DNA of 64,000 nt from Bacteroidales bacterium (GCA_017461665.1 JAFTXI010000041.1:1-64000); one strand, 5' to 3'. Shown: positions 10,620-22,231, numbered from the stretch's first letter. The notes: a model not told the origin generated them from the letters alone. Numbers and translations: made by a program.

Positions 10620-10652
10620 ATATTAACAATATGTAATTGACAAGTCTCAATT
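10591..10652 (+). repeat. Palindromic dispersed repeat, copy 1 (GTAGAGACG family)
   Basis: The left arm GAGACGCGACAATTA pairs with the right arm TAATTGACAAGTCTC (12 of 15 positions), enclosing AAATAAATATTAACAATATG. It overlaps the end of the glycosyltransferase gene and supplies its stop codon. Three related copies lie at 20296, 45543 and 61424. Confidence 0.8.
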
Positions 10653-10673
10653 GATATTTAAATAAATTAGAAA

Positions 10674-11432
10674 ATGAACGACATTAAAATAATCATACAA
10701 GCACGAACTGGTTCGACTCGACTTCCTCAAAAAATGATACTCCCATTTTATGAGAATGAAGGCGTTTTCTCATTGATACTTAAAAGATTAACTTCGATAA
10801 TAAAAAAGGAAAATATCATACTCGCTACTTCAACGAATGTTAATAATGATGTGTTAGAGGATATAGCAAAAAGTTATGGCGTAAATTGTTTTCGTGGTTC
10901 TGAAGATGATGTGCTTCAGCGTTTTATAGACGCTGCAACACAATTCAACGCTACTAAGTTAATTCGAGTCTGTGCCGATAATCCTTTCTTGGATTTAGAT
11001 TATCTTAATTTTCTTTTACAAAACTTTAATGAAAACGATTGCGATTATATGTCGTTCCTAACTTCAAATGGAACTCCTACAATAAAAACACATTATGGTT
11101 TTTGGGCTGAGGCTGTTACACTTAATGCCTTAGAAAAAGTGCAAACGATGACAAATGAAAGTCTTTATCACGAGCATGTGACGAATTTTATTTATTCAAA
11201 TCCAAATGATTTTAACATAAAGTTTTTTAACATTCCAGAAGAGATTAATCGTCACGATGATATAAGATTGACAATAGATACGAAAATTGATTTCGATATT
11301 CAAAAAGAGATATTTAACATTATTTATAAAAAGAATCCAAATTTCAATGCTTCTGATGTGATTGTTTTTTTGAATGAAAATCAACAATATATGAAGATTA
11401 TGAAAGATGAGATTTTAAAGAATCAAAAATAA
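10674..11432 (+). CDS. SpsF-like cytidylyltransferase (CMP-sugar synthesis)
   Basis: The 252-aa protein begins IIIQARTGSTRLPQKMI, the nucleotide-binding loop of the SpsF/CMP-sugar cytidylyltransferase family. It continues with RVCADNPFLD (metal-binding D) and LTIDTKIDFD, which are also family motifs. It probably activates a nonulosonic acid or related sugar with CTP. The next gene, a NeuB-type synthase, starts 4 bp later, which supports this role. The exact sugar cannot be read from the sequence. Confidence 0.82.
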   Translation: MNDIKIIIQARTGSTRLPQKMILPFYENEGVFSLILKRLTSIIKKENIILATSTNVNNDVLEDIAKSYGVNCFRGSEDDVLQRFIDAATQFNATKLIRVCADNPFLDLDYLNFLLQNFNENDCDYMSFLTSNGTPTIKTHYGFWAEAVTLNALEKVQTMTNESLYHEHVTNFIYSNPNDFNIKFFNIPEEINRHDDIRLTIDTKIDFDIQKEIFNIIYKKNPNFNASDVIVFLNENQQYMKIMKDEILKNQK

Positions 11433-11436
11433 GGAT

Positions 11437-12480
11437 ATGAGAAACGAGACATATATAATAGGTGAGATTGGTCAGAATCATAATGGTTCTGTGGATATTG
11501 CGAAACTCATTGTCGAGTTGGTTTCTCGACCTGTGAGGGAAGAATATTTTGGCATCGATTTGCAGCCGATGAATGCTGTGAAAATGACAAAACGCGACCT
11601 CGCTCACGAACTCTCCGATTCACAGATGTCGCGAATTTACGACTCCCCGAATTCATTTGGAACGACTTACGGTGAGCATCGCGCTTTCTTAGAACTTTCC
11701 GATGAACAACATTTTGAGGTCTATAAATTCGCAAAAGAAAGAGGTCTTGATTTTGTCGAGACTCTGTGCGCTCCTTCTTGCCTTAGTATTATGAAGTTCT
11801 TTACTCCTGATTATCTGAAAGTTGCAAGTCGCGACATGACAAATATTCCTTTGTTGGAAGCTTTGGCAGAGACGAAAATCCCGATGATTCTTTCAACTGG
11901 AATGGCTGGTAAGAAAGAATTAGATGAAGCTTTGGATGTTATTACAAAATATCATAATGAAATTTCAATACTACATTGCGTCTCGCAATATCCGACACAT
12001 CCGAAAAATTTGAATCTCAACACGATAACATATCTTAAAAAGAATTATCCTCAATATAAGATTGGTTTCTCTGATCATACTATCGGTATTTCTGCACCAG
12101 TCGCTGCTATTGCAATGGGTGCGGAAATCATTGAAAAACATGTCACTATCGACAGAAGAATGAAAGGCACAGACCAAGCTGGTTCTTTAGGTCCTGACGG
12201 CGTGAACAGAATGATTCGTGACATCAGAATAACTGAAATGTCGATGGGGAAAGAAGAGATTTTTATCGAACCTGAAGTAAAAAGTAGTAAAATAAAACTC
12301 GAACGTTCCATCGCAACAAATCGTAATCTTAAAATTGGTGAAGTCATTACAGAAAACGATATACATCTCTTAAGTCCGGGCGATGGTTTTAAATGGTCTG
12401 AAAGACAATCTGTTATAGGTAGAAAAGTTAAGAATGAAATACCAAGAAACGAAATTATTTATCCTCAAAATTTAGAATAG
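11437..12480 (+). CDS. N-acetylneuraminate synthase family protein (NeuB/SpsE type)
   Basis: This 347-aa enzyme condenses phosphoenolpyruvate with a hexosamine to make a nine-carbon acidic sugar. The N terminus YIIGEIGQNHNGS and the barrel motifs DYLKVASRDMTN, ILSTGMA, ISILHCVSQYPT, GFSDHTIG and EIIEKHVTID match NeuB. A C-terminal SAF/antifreeze-like domain (about residues 285-345, with RSIATNRNLKIGEVITENDI) closes the active site in family members. The following phosphatase starts on the base after the stop codon. Because a KdsC-type phosphatase follows, the product may be a 9-phosphate sugar (neuraminate or KDN type). That is inference. Confidence 0.9.
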   Translation: MRNETYIIGEIGQNHNGSVDIAKLIVELVSRPVREEYFGIDLQPMNAVKMTKRDLAHELSDSQMSRIYDSPNSFGTTYGEHRAFLELSDEQHFEVYKFAKERGLDFVETLCAPSCLSIMKFFTPDYLKVASRDMTNIPLLEALAETKIPMILSTGMAGKKELDEALDVITKYHNEISILHCVSQYPTHPKNLNLNTITYLKKNYPQYKIGFSDHTIGISAPVAAIAMGAEIIEKHVTIDRRMKGTDQAGSLGPDGVNRMIRDIRITEMSMGKEEIFIEPEVKSSKIKLERSIATNRNLKIGEVITENDIHLLSPGDGFKWSERQSVIGRKVKNEIPRNEIIYPQNLE

Positions 12481-13447
<967 letters not shown>

Positions 13448-13448
<1 letters not shown>

Positions 13449-14749
13449 TGAAATATAGTAATCTCGATGTGTTGGAGATAAATCGTATCTCGCAGATTGT
13501 CAAAGAAAAACAACCTTCTTTGTTTAAGCAGATTTGTATCTTCATCGGACAATTGTTTTATTATACTTTTGTCGTTCATTTTAAATATAAGACATTGCCT
13601 GTTAATTACAAAGGCCTACTTTTTTTCGGTGTCTCTCTCAATAACCGTCGTTCTTTGGAGCCTATAATCAATAATGTTGAAAACGGTACTTATCTTTATC
13701 TTAACAATCATGTCACAGATGTTCATAAAAGACGTGCCTGGTGGCATAGCATTCCTTACATTTTTTCCTTAATAAATCTTTACAAAAAATCTGAAAAAGA
13801 TAACAAAGCCTTGATTCTTAAATATTTCACGAGACTCTGGACAACCTATGGCCTTTATAAGATAGCAGGTGAGATGCTGGAAAAATATAAAGTTAAGGTT
13901 TTGGTCTTGGCAAACGATCATAATGATATTAATAGATGCTTGATTTTTAACGCGTTAGAAAAAGGGATCAAAACAGTTTATGTTCAGCATGCTTCTGTGA
14001 AGAAAGGTTTTCCACGATTGGATTTCACTTATTCTTTCTTAGACGGAAAAGAGTCGTTGGAGAAATATATTTATGCTGGAAAACCAAATGGCGAGGTCTA
14101 TCTCTCTGGCGGTGTCCGTTTCGATTTTCTTTACGATAAAATTGTTAGAAGAGATTCTGAAGTTAAGAAAATTGGGGTAGCAATCAATATGTTAGATGAT
14201 TTTGAGAAAGTTAAGAATCTTTTCCTTTTCTTAAAAAATGAAGGCTATAATGATTTAATTCTTCGTCCACATCCTCGTTATCAGAATCTTAATTCGGAAT
14301 GGTTAATAAAAAATAACATCGCAATCTCAAATCCTAAGGAAGAATCGTCATACGATTTCATCGCAAAGATTGACTTTATGATTTCCAACGAATCGGCAAT
14401 TCATCTTGACGCTTCTATAATGCATTGCCCTACTGCTCTTTATAATATGTCAGACAATGAAGTCTTGGACGATTATAATTTTGTTAAAAATAATTTAGTT
14501 AAGCTTGCGAAGTCAGATAACGACTTGTTAACATTTATTAAGAATAAAGATAACATCATACCTCCTAAAGAAATTTTACAATATTATAATGCTTCTTCCA
14601 ATTCTCATTTAGAAGGAAAATTAGGAATCACAATCGCAAGATTTTTAGAGTTACTCTGTCAAGGAAATGAAAAACAGTTTGATAAAGAACTTGGCTTCGT
14701 CAAGAACTCAGTTATTTTTCATGAAATCAATGATTCTTTCACAGGCTGA
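13448..14749 (+). CDS. Putative GT-B glycosyltransferase (capsule/sialyltransferase-like)
   Basis: I do not recognise a named family for this 433-aa protein. It contains [18 protein letters not shown], then [14 protein letters not shown] and a C-terminal half with LILRPHPRY and [17 protein letters not shown]-x-S, R-P-H-P and an S-N-x-S-x-x-H-L-D motif occur in capsule glycosyltransferases and polysialyltransferase-like GT-B enzymes. The position at the end of a nonulosonate operon suggests it may transfer that sugar. There is no signal peptide. Its last 42 bp overlap the 3' end of wecB on the opposite strand. Confidence 0.65.
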
Positions 14750-15886
14750 GCCATCGCCGTAAGGATTGACGGCTTTACTCATTTTATAATATGCCTCTTC
14801 GTCTTCCAATAATTGTGAAACTTCATTAACAATTTTGTTGTAGTCGGTTCCAACGAGTTTCACTGTTCCTGCGTCTAAAGCTTCTGGACGCTCGGTGTTG
14901 TCGCGCATCACGAGAACGGGTTTGCCAAGACTCGGAGCTTCTTCCTGAATGCCGCCACTATCTGTCAAAATCATATCGGCTTTTTCCATTAAGAAGACAA
15001 AATTTAGATAATCAAGAGGTTCGATAAAGAAAGTGTTGCTCGACTTGTTCGTTGCATCACCAAAAATCTCTGAGATAGGTCTGCGAACATTTGGATTTAA
15101 GTGCATTGGATATACGAAATCGACATTGGGATATTTTATCGAGAGGTCGCGGATTGCATAGCAGATATTCTTGAAACCTTCGCCAAAGTTCTCGCGACGA
15201 TGTCCGGTGATAAGAACAAGTTTTCTTGTTGAGACATGCGGACGTGCGTCTTTACGAGAGACTCTCTCAACATCATAACCATTATTCTTGATATTCTTTT
15301 GTAGAATCTCGGTGAGATTGTCGTCATTCTTGATTTTATCTACAACCCAGAAAAGTGCATCGATGACTGTGTTTCCTGTGACGATAATATTTTTTTTGTT
15401 AACATTTTCGTTTATAAGATTTTGGCGGCTTAGTTCTGTTGGGGCGAGATGATAGGTCGCGATGCGTCCTGTCATTCTTCGGTTCATCTCTTCAGGCCAA
15501 GGACTGTATATGTTGTTGGTTCTCAGTCCTGCCTCGACGTGAGCCACGGGAATCTGTTTGTAGAATGCGGCGAGAGCGGCAGCTGTGGAAGTCGTAGTGT
15601 CGCCATGAACGAGGACGAGGTCGGGATTTGTTTCATTGAGGACATCGCGAAGTCCGAGTAAGACGCGTGACGTTATATCGTACAAATCTTGACCTTGTTT
15701 CATGATATTCAAGTCATAATCGGGTTTTATCTCAAAGATGTCGAGAACCTGGTCGAGCATCTCTCGGTGTTGAGCCGTGACACAGACTATTGTCTCAAAG
15801 TCGCTGCTTTCTTGAAATTTCTTCACGAGAGGAGCCATCTTGATTGCTTCCGGACGCGTGCCAAAGACCAACATTACCTTTTTCAT
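14708..15886 (-). CDS. wecB: UDP-N-acetylglucosamine 2-epimerase (non-hydrolysing)
   Basis: This 392-aa enzyme interconverts UDP-GlcNAc and UDP-ManNAc. It starts [17 protein letters not shown] and carries [28 protein letters not shown] and [20 protein letters not shown], all signatures of the WecB/MnaA family. The gene follows wecC after 11 bp on the minus strand, giving the two-step route to UDP-ManNAcA. Its 3' end overlaps the convergent glycosyltransferase gene by 42 bp, which could allow antisense interference. No terminator is visible there. Confidence 0.95.
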   Translation of the reverse strand: MKKVMLVFGTRPEAIKMAPLVKKFQESSDFETIVCVTAQHREMLDQVLDIFEIKPDYDLNIMKQGQDLYDITSRVLLGLRDVLNETNPDLVLVHGDTTTSTAAALAAFYKQIPVAHVEAGLRTNNIYSPWPEEMNRRMTGRIATYHLAPTELSRQNLINENVNKKNIIVTGNTVIDALFWVVDKIKNDDNLTEILQKNIKNNGYDVERVSRKDARPHVSTRKLVLITGHRRENFGEGFKNICYAIRDLSIKYPNVDFVYPMHLNPNVRRPISEIFGDATNKSSNTFFIEPLDYLNFVFLMEKADMILTDSGGIQEEAPSLGKPVLVMRDNTERPEALDAGTVKLVGTDYNKIVNEVSQLLEDEEAYYKMSKAVNPYGDGSACERIIDFMKNN

Positions 15887-15897
15887 ACTTGTATGAT

Positions 15898-17109
15898 TTA
15901 TTTTTTTATTGTGTTATTACCGCAGAAATCGAGAATGATGACGTCGTCCCTGTAGCTGAGTTCTGCAAATTCTTTATGAGCAACCAAGAAAACAACGATG
16001 TCGGCTGTCTCATAAGCTACTTTATAATCAGTGAGTTTGAAGAGATTATTTTCCTTGACGTTGGGTTCGACCACCATGATGTCGGGATTGTTGCAAGCCT
16101 GAATAACATTGGTCGTGATTGACTTAGCTGGCGATTCTCTCAGGTCGTCGATATTAGGTTTGAAGGCGAGTCCCATCATGGCGACTCGCGGCTTGCGTTT
16201 GTTCTGAAGCTCAAACTCGAGCATGCAGTTCTTGACTTTCTCGGCGCACCATAGAGCCTTATGGTTGTTGATTTCTCTTGCGGTAGATATGATTCTCGAT
16301 TCTTTTGGATAATCAGCCGTGATAAAGTAAGGATCGACGGCGATGCAATGACCGCCGACGCCACAACCCGGACGTAAGATATTGACTCTCGGATGTTTGT
16401 TAGCCAAGTCTATCAACTCCCAGACGTCGATGCCTGCTTTATCGCATATTATCGAAAGCTCGTTGGCGAAAGCTATCTGCACGTCGCGCGATGAGTTCTC
16501 GGTGAGTTTACACATCTCGGCGGTACGGCTGTTAGTAGAATGTAAATTTCCTTTAACAAAAGTCTTATAAAATTCTTTAGCTTTTTCCGTCGAAGCCTCA
16601 TCGATGCCGCCTATCACTCGGTCGTTATTTTCTAATTCAAAAATCACGTTACCAGGGAGGACGCGTTCAGGACAATAGGCGATGAAAATCTTGTCTTTGA
16701 GTTCCGGTCGCATCGTGAAGATGAGTTCTGCCATTTTCTCTGTCGTTCCTACCGGCGATGTCGATTCGATGACGAAGAGGTCGTTGGATTTTAGGAGCGG
16801 CGTTATCATGCGAGTCGCTGCCTCGACGTAAGATATGTCGGGTTCGTGGTCGCCTTTGAAAGGAGTAGGCACCACGATGAAGTAAGCTTCGCTGCATTGT
16901 GGCTCGGTGTAAGCCTTGAATTTTCCATCGGCGATGACCTCGCGCAGTAGCTGTTCCATGCCGGGCTCGATGATATGAAGTACACCTCTGTTGGTGGTGT
17001 CAACGACTTCTTTGTTGATGTCAACGCCGACGACATCGATGCCGTGCTTGGCAGCGATAATAGCAGTCGGCAGACCGATATAACCTAAACCCATGAAACA
17101 AGCTCTCAT
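15898..17109 (-). CDS. wecC: UDP-N-acetyl-D-mannosaminuronate dehydrogenase
   Basis: This 403-aa NAD-dependent enzyme oxidises UDP-ManNAc to UDP-ManNAcA. The N-terminal Rossmann fold is [17 protein letters not shown]. The UDP-sugar dehydrogenase signatures [28 protein letters not shown] and the catalytic-cysteine loop [18 protein letters not shown] follow. The C-terminal domain has [16 protein letters not shown]. It is the first gene of the wecC-wecB pair. A 179-bp divergent spacer separates it from the nitrilase gene. UDP-ManNAcA is a building block for acidic surface polysaccharides. Confidence 0.94.
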   Translation of the reverse strand: MRACFMGLGYIGLPTAIIAAKHGIDVVGVDINKEVVDTTNRGVLHIIEPGMEQLLREVIADGKFKAYTEPQCSEAYFIVVPTPFKGDHEPDISYVEAATRMITPLLKSNDLFVIESTSPVGTTEKMAELIFTMRPELKDKIFIAYCPERVLPGNVIFELENNDRVIGGIDEASTEKAKEFYKTFVKGNLHSTNSRTAEMCKLTENSSRDVQIAFANELSIICDKAGIDVWELIDLANKHPRVNILRPGCGVGGHCIAVDPYFITADYPKESRIISTAREINNHKALWCAEKVKNCMLEFELQNKRKPRVAMMGLAFKPNIDDLRESPAKSITTNVIQACNNPDIMVVEPNVKENNLFKLTDYKVAYETADIVVFLVAHKEFAELSYRDDVIILDFCGNNTIKK

Positions 17110-17288
17110 CTTATCTGTTTTAATGTGAATTGCAAAGATAATGAAAAGTCTAATGGCGAAGTACTAATGGAGAAGATTTTTTTCGATAAGGGACGGAAGA
17201 ACTTGAGGGTGGAGTTTTATAGAAATCCATTTTGAACTTCTGAGGTTAAAAAAAAATATTTATCTTTACAAAGTTTTTTTGAGACATT

Positions 17289-18143
17289 ATGACACTAAAG
17301 ATAGCATGTGTGCAAAGTGATATTATTGCACGAAATCCTGAAGAAAATTTCAAACATCTTGATGAACTTTTTGAGAAGATTCAAGACGACAGAGATATAA
17401 TTATTTTACCCGAGACCTTCAACACAGGTTTTCCTGCCGAAGCAGAGATTTTTGCTGAAGAGGAAAATGGTCCTACAATGACATGGCTTAAACAAAAAGC
17501 CAAAGAGAAAAACTGTATTGTCTGCGGAAGTTTTCTCACTTCGTTCAGACAACAATCGGTGTCTGAGCCTGTCGAAGACACAACTCGGCACTTCGATAAA
17601 CTCAGTGACCGAGAAACAAGATTCCTCAACACCATGGTCTTCATGTATCCTGATGGATCTTATCAGGCTTACGACAAACGTCACACTTTCAGTATGGGCG
17701 GTGAGAAAGATCTCGGCAACGGACAGTATTTAATCACATTGAATATTAAAGATTGGAAGATTCGTCCTTTCGTTTGTTACGACCTTCGTTTTCCGGTGTG
17801 GCTTCGTAACAACTATGAGAACGGTGAGTTTGAATACGACTTAGCAATATTGATTGCAAACTGGCCAATGCAGAAGTCTTTCGTATGGAACACTCTTCTC
17901 TCGGCGCGTGCCATTGAGAATCAGGCTTATTATATTGGTGTCAACAGAGTCGGCATTGACCATAACGAGATTCCTTATATTGGAGAGACAAAAGTCGTTG
18001 ATGGAAAAGGAAGGACGCTTGCTGAGATTGAAGGCGATAAGGAAGGTATTCTGGAGTTTGAGTTAGACAAAGAAGCACTGAACAAATTCAGAGGTTACTT
18101 CACCGTTTATAAAGACTGGGATAAATTTGACATCAAGAAATAA
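17289..18143 (+). CDS. Nitrilase-superfamily omega-amidase-like hydrolase with repeat insertion
   Basis: The 284-aa protein keeps the nitrilase triad: E42 (LPETFNTGF), K130 (YDKRHTF) and C163 (FVCYDLRFPVW). The closest type is the Nit2/YafV omega-amidase group, which hydrolyses alpha-ketoglutaramate or alpha-ketosuccinamate. Residues about 90-108 (VSEPVEDTTRHFDKLSDR) replace a normally short loop between two conserved strands (IVCGSF and RFLNTMVFMYP). They are encoded by an imperfect palindrome at 17557-17611, a REP-like element inserted in frame. The loop is away from the catalytic motifs, so the enzyme may still work. Confidence 0.88.
   Translation: MTLKIACVQSDIIARNPEENFKHLDELFEKIQDDRDIIILPETFNTGFPAEAEIFAEEENGPTMTWLKQKAKEKNCIVCGSFLTSFRQQSVSEPVEDTTRHFDKLSDRETRFLNTMVFMYPDGSYQAYDKRHTFSMGGEKDLGNGQYLITLNIKDWKIRPFVCYDLRFPVWLRNNYENGEFEYDLAILIANWPMQKSFVWNTLLSARAIENQAYYIGVNRVGIDHNEIPYIGETKVVDGKGRTLAEIEGDKEGILEFELDKEALNKFRGYFTVYKDWDKFDIKK
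17557..17611 (+). repeat. REP-like palindrome inside the nitrilase gene
   Basis: The arm CGGTGTCTGAGCCTGTCGAA (17557-17576) is roughly the reverse complement of TTCGATAAACTCAGTGACCG (17592-17611). The same element type (TGAGC.TGTCGAAG) lies at 32790-32852 inside the U32 gene. Confidence 0.75.
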
Positions 18144-18158
18144 TTTTTTTTACTTTTG
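18126..18158 (+). promoter_or_regulatory. Bacteroidota promoter for trkA
   Basis: TTTG (18126-18129), a 21-bp spacer and TACTTTTG (18151-18158) fit the -33/-7 consensus. The -7 box lies 15 bp before the trkA ATG. The -33 box is inside the end of the nitrilase gene. Confidence 0.6.
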
Positions 18159-18173
18159 CATAAACATTAAATT

Positions 18174-19514
18174 ATGAATATCATCATAGCAGGCGACGGC
18201 GAGGTTGGAATGCATTTGGCTGAGGCTTTGGAACATGGTGACCATAACATCACCATCGTTGACCCTCATGAGGAACTTCTGAAGATGATAGAATCGCATT
18301 CCGACTTGATGACAATCATGGGCGATTCCACTTCGATAAAAGTCTTGCAGCAAGCTAACGTAAAGAAAGCTGATTTGGTTATCGCTGTCCTTCACGATGA
18401 ACATATAAACGTCTTGACAGGAATCTTGGCTAAGAAACTCGGAGCTAAGAAAGTCATCGTGCGTGTCAACACTATGGAGAGTCTCAGCAAGGAGTCGTGG
18501 CGTATCTATCAAGACCTCGGCATCGATGGGATAGTGTCGCCTGAAGATATTGCAGCACAAGAGATTATAAATCTTCTGAAACAAAACGTAGCTACAGAAG
18601 CTCACGACTTTGCTGGTGGCAAGTTAGAACTGCTGATGATAAAGTTGGAACCTAATGCCATCGCCATCAATAAGACTTTGGAAGAAGTCATTGAGAACTA
18701 CAAACACATCGACTTCAGAGCTTTAGCGATACACAGACGACAGAACACTTTCATTCCAAAAGCTCACGACGTTTTTATGGAAGGCGACTTGGTCTATGTC
18801 ATCACGAAACCACACGCCATCAAGGAACTGATGCAGCTCAGTGGAAAGACGAAGTTCAATATTAATAATGTGATGATTGTTGGTGGTGGTCGCATCGGAA
18901 AACTTACCGCGAAACGTCTTGAAGGCGACCTCAACATAAAGATTTTGGAGATGGACAAGGAACGCTGCTATGAACTGACCAACTTCCTCTCCGACACATT
19001 GGTTATCAACGCCGACGCGAGAAATGTCGATCTCCTTGAAGAAGAAGGTATCAAAGACATGGATGCTTTCATTGCCGTAACCGACAACACCGAGACCAAT
19101 ATCTTAACGTGTCTCCAGGCAAAATCTTTCGGCGTTAAAAGAACCATCGCGATGGTCGAAAACATCGATTATATCGACATCTCGCAAAACATCGGAATCG
19201 ACACTATCATCAACAAGAAACTCATTGCGGCAAGTTATATGGTTCGCTACACTCTCGGTGGCAATGTGTCGTCGCTCAAATGTCTCAGCGGCATCGATGC
19301 CGACATAGTGGAGTTCGTGGTTCGCGATGGTGCTGCCGTGACCAATAAACCTATCAACAGATTAGATATGCCTGCAGGCGCTGTCATCGGCGGTATCATA
19401 AGAGGTGAAGATAGCTACATCGCAACGGGTAATTTCGAGATACAGGCAGAAGACAGAGTGGTGGTTCTCGTGCTGCCAAAAACAATTCAAGAGGTAGAAC
19501 GTTTATTCCGTTAA
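18174..19514 (+). CDS. trkA: Trk potassium uptake system regulatory protein
   Basis: The 446-aa protein is the cytoplasmic NAD-binding regulator of Trk/Ktr potassium channels. It has two tandem RCK units. The first begins IIIAGDGEVGMHLAEALEHG with the acidic strand end ITIVD; the second begins VMIVGGGRIGKLTAKRLEGD. Each is followed by a TrkA-C domain (about residues 140-220 and 365-446). No trkH channel gene lies next to it in the window; the following gene is a glycosyltransferase. Confidence 0.94.
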   Translation: MNIIIAGDGEVGMHLAEALEHGDHNITIVDPHEELLKMIESHSDLMTIMGDSTSIKVLQQANVKKADLVIAVLHDEHINVLTGILAKKLGAKKVIVRVNTMESLSKESWRIYQDLGIDGIVSPEDIAAQEIINLLKQNVATEAHDFAGGKLELLMIKLEPNAIAINKTLEEVIENYKHIDFRALAIHRRQNTFIPKAHDVFMEGDLVYVITKPHAIKELMQLSGKTKFNINNVMIVGGGRIGKLTAKRLEGDLNIKILEMDKERCYELTNFLSDTLVINADARNVDLLEEEGIKDMDAFIAVTDNTETNILTCLQAKSFGVKRTIAMVENIDYIDISQNIGIDTIINKKLIAASYMVRYTLGGNVSSLKCLSGIDADIVEFVVRDGAAVTNKPINRLDMPAGAVIGGIIRGEDSYIATGNFEIQAEDRVVVLVLPKTIQEVERLFR

Positions 19515-19526
19515 TATTTTTTAAGA

Positions 19527-20285
19527 ATGAAAAAGATTTCCACGACAATAATAACCTTAAACGAAGAAGACAAGATTCGTCAATGTTTAGAATCGCTCAT
19601 CGGCATAGCTGACGAGATCGTCGTCGTCGATTCTCTTTCGACTGATTCTACCAAGACGATATGTCAGGAGTTCGGCGTTAAGTTCGTGGAGCAAAAATGG
19701 TTAGGATATTCCGAGCAGAAAAATTTAGCCAACAGATTGGCATCCCACGACTGGATTCTCTCCATCGATGCCGACGAAGTTCTCTCCGAAGAACTAAAGA
19801 AATCTATCTTGAAGATTAAGGAAAACGAAACTCCTGATAACTACATCTTCTCTTTCAATAGGTTAAACAATTACTGCGGAAAATGGATTCATCATTCAGG
19901 TTTCTATCCCGATAAGAAGATAAGGATTTGGAATCGTAACATCGGACAATGGAAAGGCATCGTTCATGAGATAATAGAATTTACCACCAAGACAAAAGAG
20001 ATACATCTCAAAGGCGACTTGTTGCATTATTCATATAGTAAGCCCGAAGACTTTGAGAAGCAAGTGTTTAAATTTGCAGAGATGAGAGCACGACATTACT
20101 ACGACAAAGGAAAGAAAAATGCAGCCCTCTTGAAAATAGTATCGCCGATTTTTTTCTTTGTGAAACATTATTTTGTGAGATTGGGATTCTTAGATGGAAA
20201 AGAAGGTTTCGTAATGTGTTGGGTCTCAGCTAAAGCGACGTGGCACAAATACGACACACTTCTGAAATTGAAAATGGAAAATTGA
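19527..20285 (+). CDS. Family 2 glycosyltransferase (WaaE/KdtX-like)
   Basis: The 252-aa protein begins ISTTIITLNEEDKIRQCLES and has VVDSLSTDST and LSIDADEVLS (the D-x-D metal site). These are typical of the GT2 group that includes the LPS core beta-1,4-glucosyltransferase WaaE. The C-terminal part holds KGDLLHYSYS, also shared with that group. It lies 12 bp after trkA. A GTAGAGACG-type palindrome follows the stop codon. Confidence 0.9.
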   Translation: MKKISTTIITLNEEDKIRQCLESLIGIADEIVVVDSLSTDSTKTICQEFGVKFVEQKWLGYSEQKNLANRLASHDWILSIDADEVLSEELKKSILKIKENETPDNYIFSFNRLNNYCGKWIHHSGFYPDKKIRIWNRNIGQWKGIVHEIIEFTTKTKEIHLKGDLLHYSYSKPEDFEKQVFKFAEMRARHYYDKGKKNAALLKIVSPIFFFVKHYFVRLGFLDGKEGFVMCWVSAKATWHKYDTLLKLKMEN

Positions 20286-20295
20286 AAACTGAAAA

Positions 20296-20358
20296 TTGTA
20301 GAGACGTACCAATTATACCTAAAAATATTAACAAGATATAATCGATGCGTCTCATTAT
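20296..20358 (+). repeat. Palindromic dispersed repeat, copy 2 (GTAGAGACG family)
   Basis: The arms GAGACGTACCAATTATA and TATAATCGATGCGTCTC are near-complementary and enclose an A-rich core with ATATTAACAAG. The copy lies 11 bp after the glycosyltransferase stop, in the sense orientation. Confidence 0.8.
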
Positions 20359-20407
20359 AAATTGAAAATAAAATATTAACATAATTAATACATAAATTTT
20401 TTAACTA

Positions 20408-21655
20408 ATGAAAAACATAGAACAAGTTAATTTCGAAGGAAAGCGTGTTATCGTTCGCGTTGACTTCAACGTGCCATTAGATGAAAACTTTAATATCACC
20501 GACGACACTCGCATCCGCGCTGCCATGCCTACTATCAACAAAGTCATCAACGATGGCGGAATGCTCATCTTGATGTCACACCTCGGACGTCCAAAGAAAA
20601 ACCCTGACGAGAAATATTCTCTCAAACATATTGTAAATTATCTCAGCAAAGTTATTGGCAAGGAAGTTATCTTCGCCGACGACTGTATGAAAGCATCAGA
20701 AAAGATAGCTGCTATGAAAGCAGGCGACGTTTTATTGTTAGAGAATCTTCGTTTTTATGCTGAGGAAGAAGGCAAGGTTCGCGGCATTGAAAAAGGCGAA
20801 GAAGGTTATGACGAAGCAAAAAAAGCCTTGAAAGAAAGTCAGAAGGAATTTACCAAGACTTTGGCATCATACGCCGATTATTACATCAACGACGCTTTCG
20901 GAACAGCACACCGCGCTCATGCCTCGACAGCTCTCATTGCTGATTATTTCGACAGCGAACATAAGATGTACGGTTTCCTCATGGGAAAAGAAGTAGAAGC
21001 AATCGATAAGGTCATGAAAGACATCAAGCGTCCATTCACAGCTATTATGGGTGGTTCTAAAGTTTCTACTAAGATTGAAATCATTGAGAATCTTCTCACC
21101 AAGGTAGATAACCTTATCCTTTGTGGCGGAATGACTTATACATTCAAGAAAGCTCTCGGAGGCAATATCGGTAAATCTATCTGTGAGAACGACAAGTTAG
21201 ATTTAGCACTTTCAATCTTAGACAAGGCCAAGGAAAAAGGTGTTAATTTGGTTTTAGCCATCGATGCTGTTGTTGGCGACGATTTCAGCAATGATGCGAA
21301 AACTTTAGTTGTTGATCCTATGGATATTCCGGAGGCATACGAAGGCATGGATATCGGACCTAAGACGAGAGAGATGTTTGGCGAGGTCATTAAAAATTCA
21401 AAGACTATTTTATGGAACGGTCCATGTGGAGTTTTTGAGTTTGACAACTTTGCCAATGGTTCACGCGCCATTGCGGAAGCCATCGTTGAGGCAACGAAGA
21501 ACGGAGCTTTCTCTTTAATCGGTGGTGGCGACTCTGTTGCATGTATCAACAAATTTGGTATGGCGGATCAGGTTTCATACGTATCTACCGGTGGCGGTGC
21601 ATTGTTAGAAGCTATTGAAGGAAAAGAGCTCCCCGGCATAGCAGCGATTAAGTAA
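20408..21655 (+). CDS. pgk: Phosphoglycerate kinase
   Basis: This 415-aa glycolytic enzyme makes ATP from 1,3-bisphosphoglycerate. It carries the PGK signature [34 protein letters not shown] (substrate-binding R), [13 protein letters not shown] and the C-terminal ATP site [10 protein letters not shown] with [13 protein letters not shown]. It is slightly longer than the usual 390-400 residues. The extra part lies around [20 protein letters not shown], as in several other Bacteroidota PGKs. It is probably its own transcript, ended by the hairpin at 21678-21711. Confidence 0.97.
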   Translation: MKNIEQVNFEGKRVIVRVDFNVPLDENFNITDDTRIRAAMPTINKVINDGGMLILMSHLGRPKKNPDEKYSLKHIVNYLSKVIGKEVIFADDCMKASEKIAAMKAGDVLLLENLRFYAEEEGKVRGIEKGEEGYDEAKKALKESQKEFTKTLASYADYYINDAFGTAHRAHASTALIADYFDSEHKMYGFLMGKEVEAIDKVMKDIKRPFTAIMGGSKVSTKIEIIENLLTKVDNLILCGGMTYTFKKALGGNIGKSICENDKLDLALSILDKAKEKGVNLVLAIDAVVGDDFSNDAKTLVVDPMDIPEAYEGMDIGPKTREMFGEVIKNSKTILWNGPCGVFEFDNFANGSRAIAEAIVEATKNGAFSLIGGGDSVACINKFGMADQVSYVSTGGGALLEAIEGKELPGIAAIK

Positions 21656-21677
21656 GTAAATAGTTCTTAAAATAAAG

Positions 21678-21711
21678 AAGGAACATAAGTCATTACGATT
21701 TTATGTTCCTT
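21678..21711. terminator. Bidirectional terminator between pgk and upxY
   Basis: There is an 11-bp perfect stem (AAGGAACATAA at 21678-21688 with its complement at 21701-21711) and a 12-nt loop. A T-rich stretch follows on the right. The right arm overlaps the last codons of the convergent NusG-like gene. Confidence 0.85.
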
Positions 21712-22231
21712 TTCTATATACCTCAATATTTGAGAGCGGCACATCTATTGGAAGCGATTGTCCCACCGATTCGATATTAATGATGACGCGATGTTTTCCA
21801 TTCATGTTTACAAATCTTCCTATCAGATCTTTCATATTTCCTGACTTGATTAAAACCAACTCGCCTTCTTTATAATCTTCGCAATTAACTTCGTGTAGTG
21901 TATTGTCTGCTATATAAGTCTTTATCGCTGCAATTTGGTTATCGGGTACTGGCACTGGCGTTTCTCCTATTGAAACAAACTTCACCACTCCGGACACATG
22001 CTCTATTTTATGTTTTGTAGTTTCATCTTTTGGAAGAATCCGTACGAATAGGTAAGAACGAAACAATGGCTCTTCCACTTTTTTCTTGCGGTCGCTCCAT
22101 TGTTTTATCCTTGATATTAAAGGAAGAAATGATTCGATACCTATGTCATCAAGACTCTGGAATACTTTCTTCTCGAATCTTGATCTCACATAGATAGCGA
22201 ACCATTTTTTATCTTCATTTCTGTTAATCAT
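21701..22231 (-). CDS. UpxY-like NusG-family transcription antiterminator
   Basis: The 176-aa protein has an N-terminal NGN domain (KKWFAIYVRSRFEKKVFQSL, PLFRSYLFVRI) and a C-terminal KOW-like part (EGELVLIKSGNMKDLIGRFV). It belongs to the UpxY/LoaP/RfaH-like specialised NusG paralogues that let RNA polymerase read long polysaccharide operons. It lies 12 bp after the Wzc-like gene, at the 3' end of its operon. UpxY genes are usually first in the operon they control, so the target may be elsewhere. Confidence 0.88.
   Translation of the reverse strand: MINRNEDKKWFAIYVRSRFEKKVFQSLDDIGIESFLPLISRIKQWSDRKKKVEEPLFRSYLFVRILPKDETTKHKIEHVSGVVKFVSIGETPVPVPDNQIAAIKTYIADNTLHEVNCEDYKEGELVLIKSGNMKDLIGRFVNMNGKHRVIINIESVGQSLPIDVPLSNIEVYRKGT

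Noticed and set aside
21136-21552. 138-aa open frame on the minus strand
   Set aside because: It is antisense to pgk, whose motifs are complete across this stretch.
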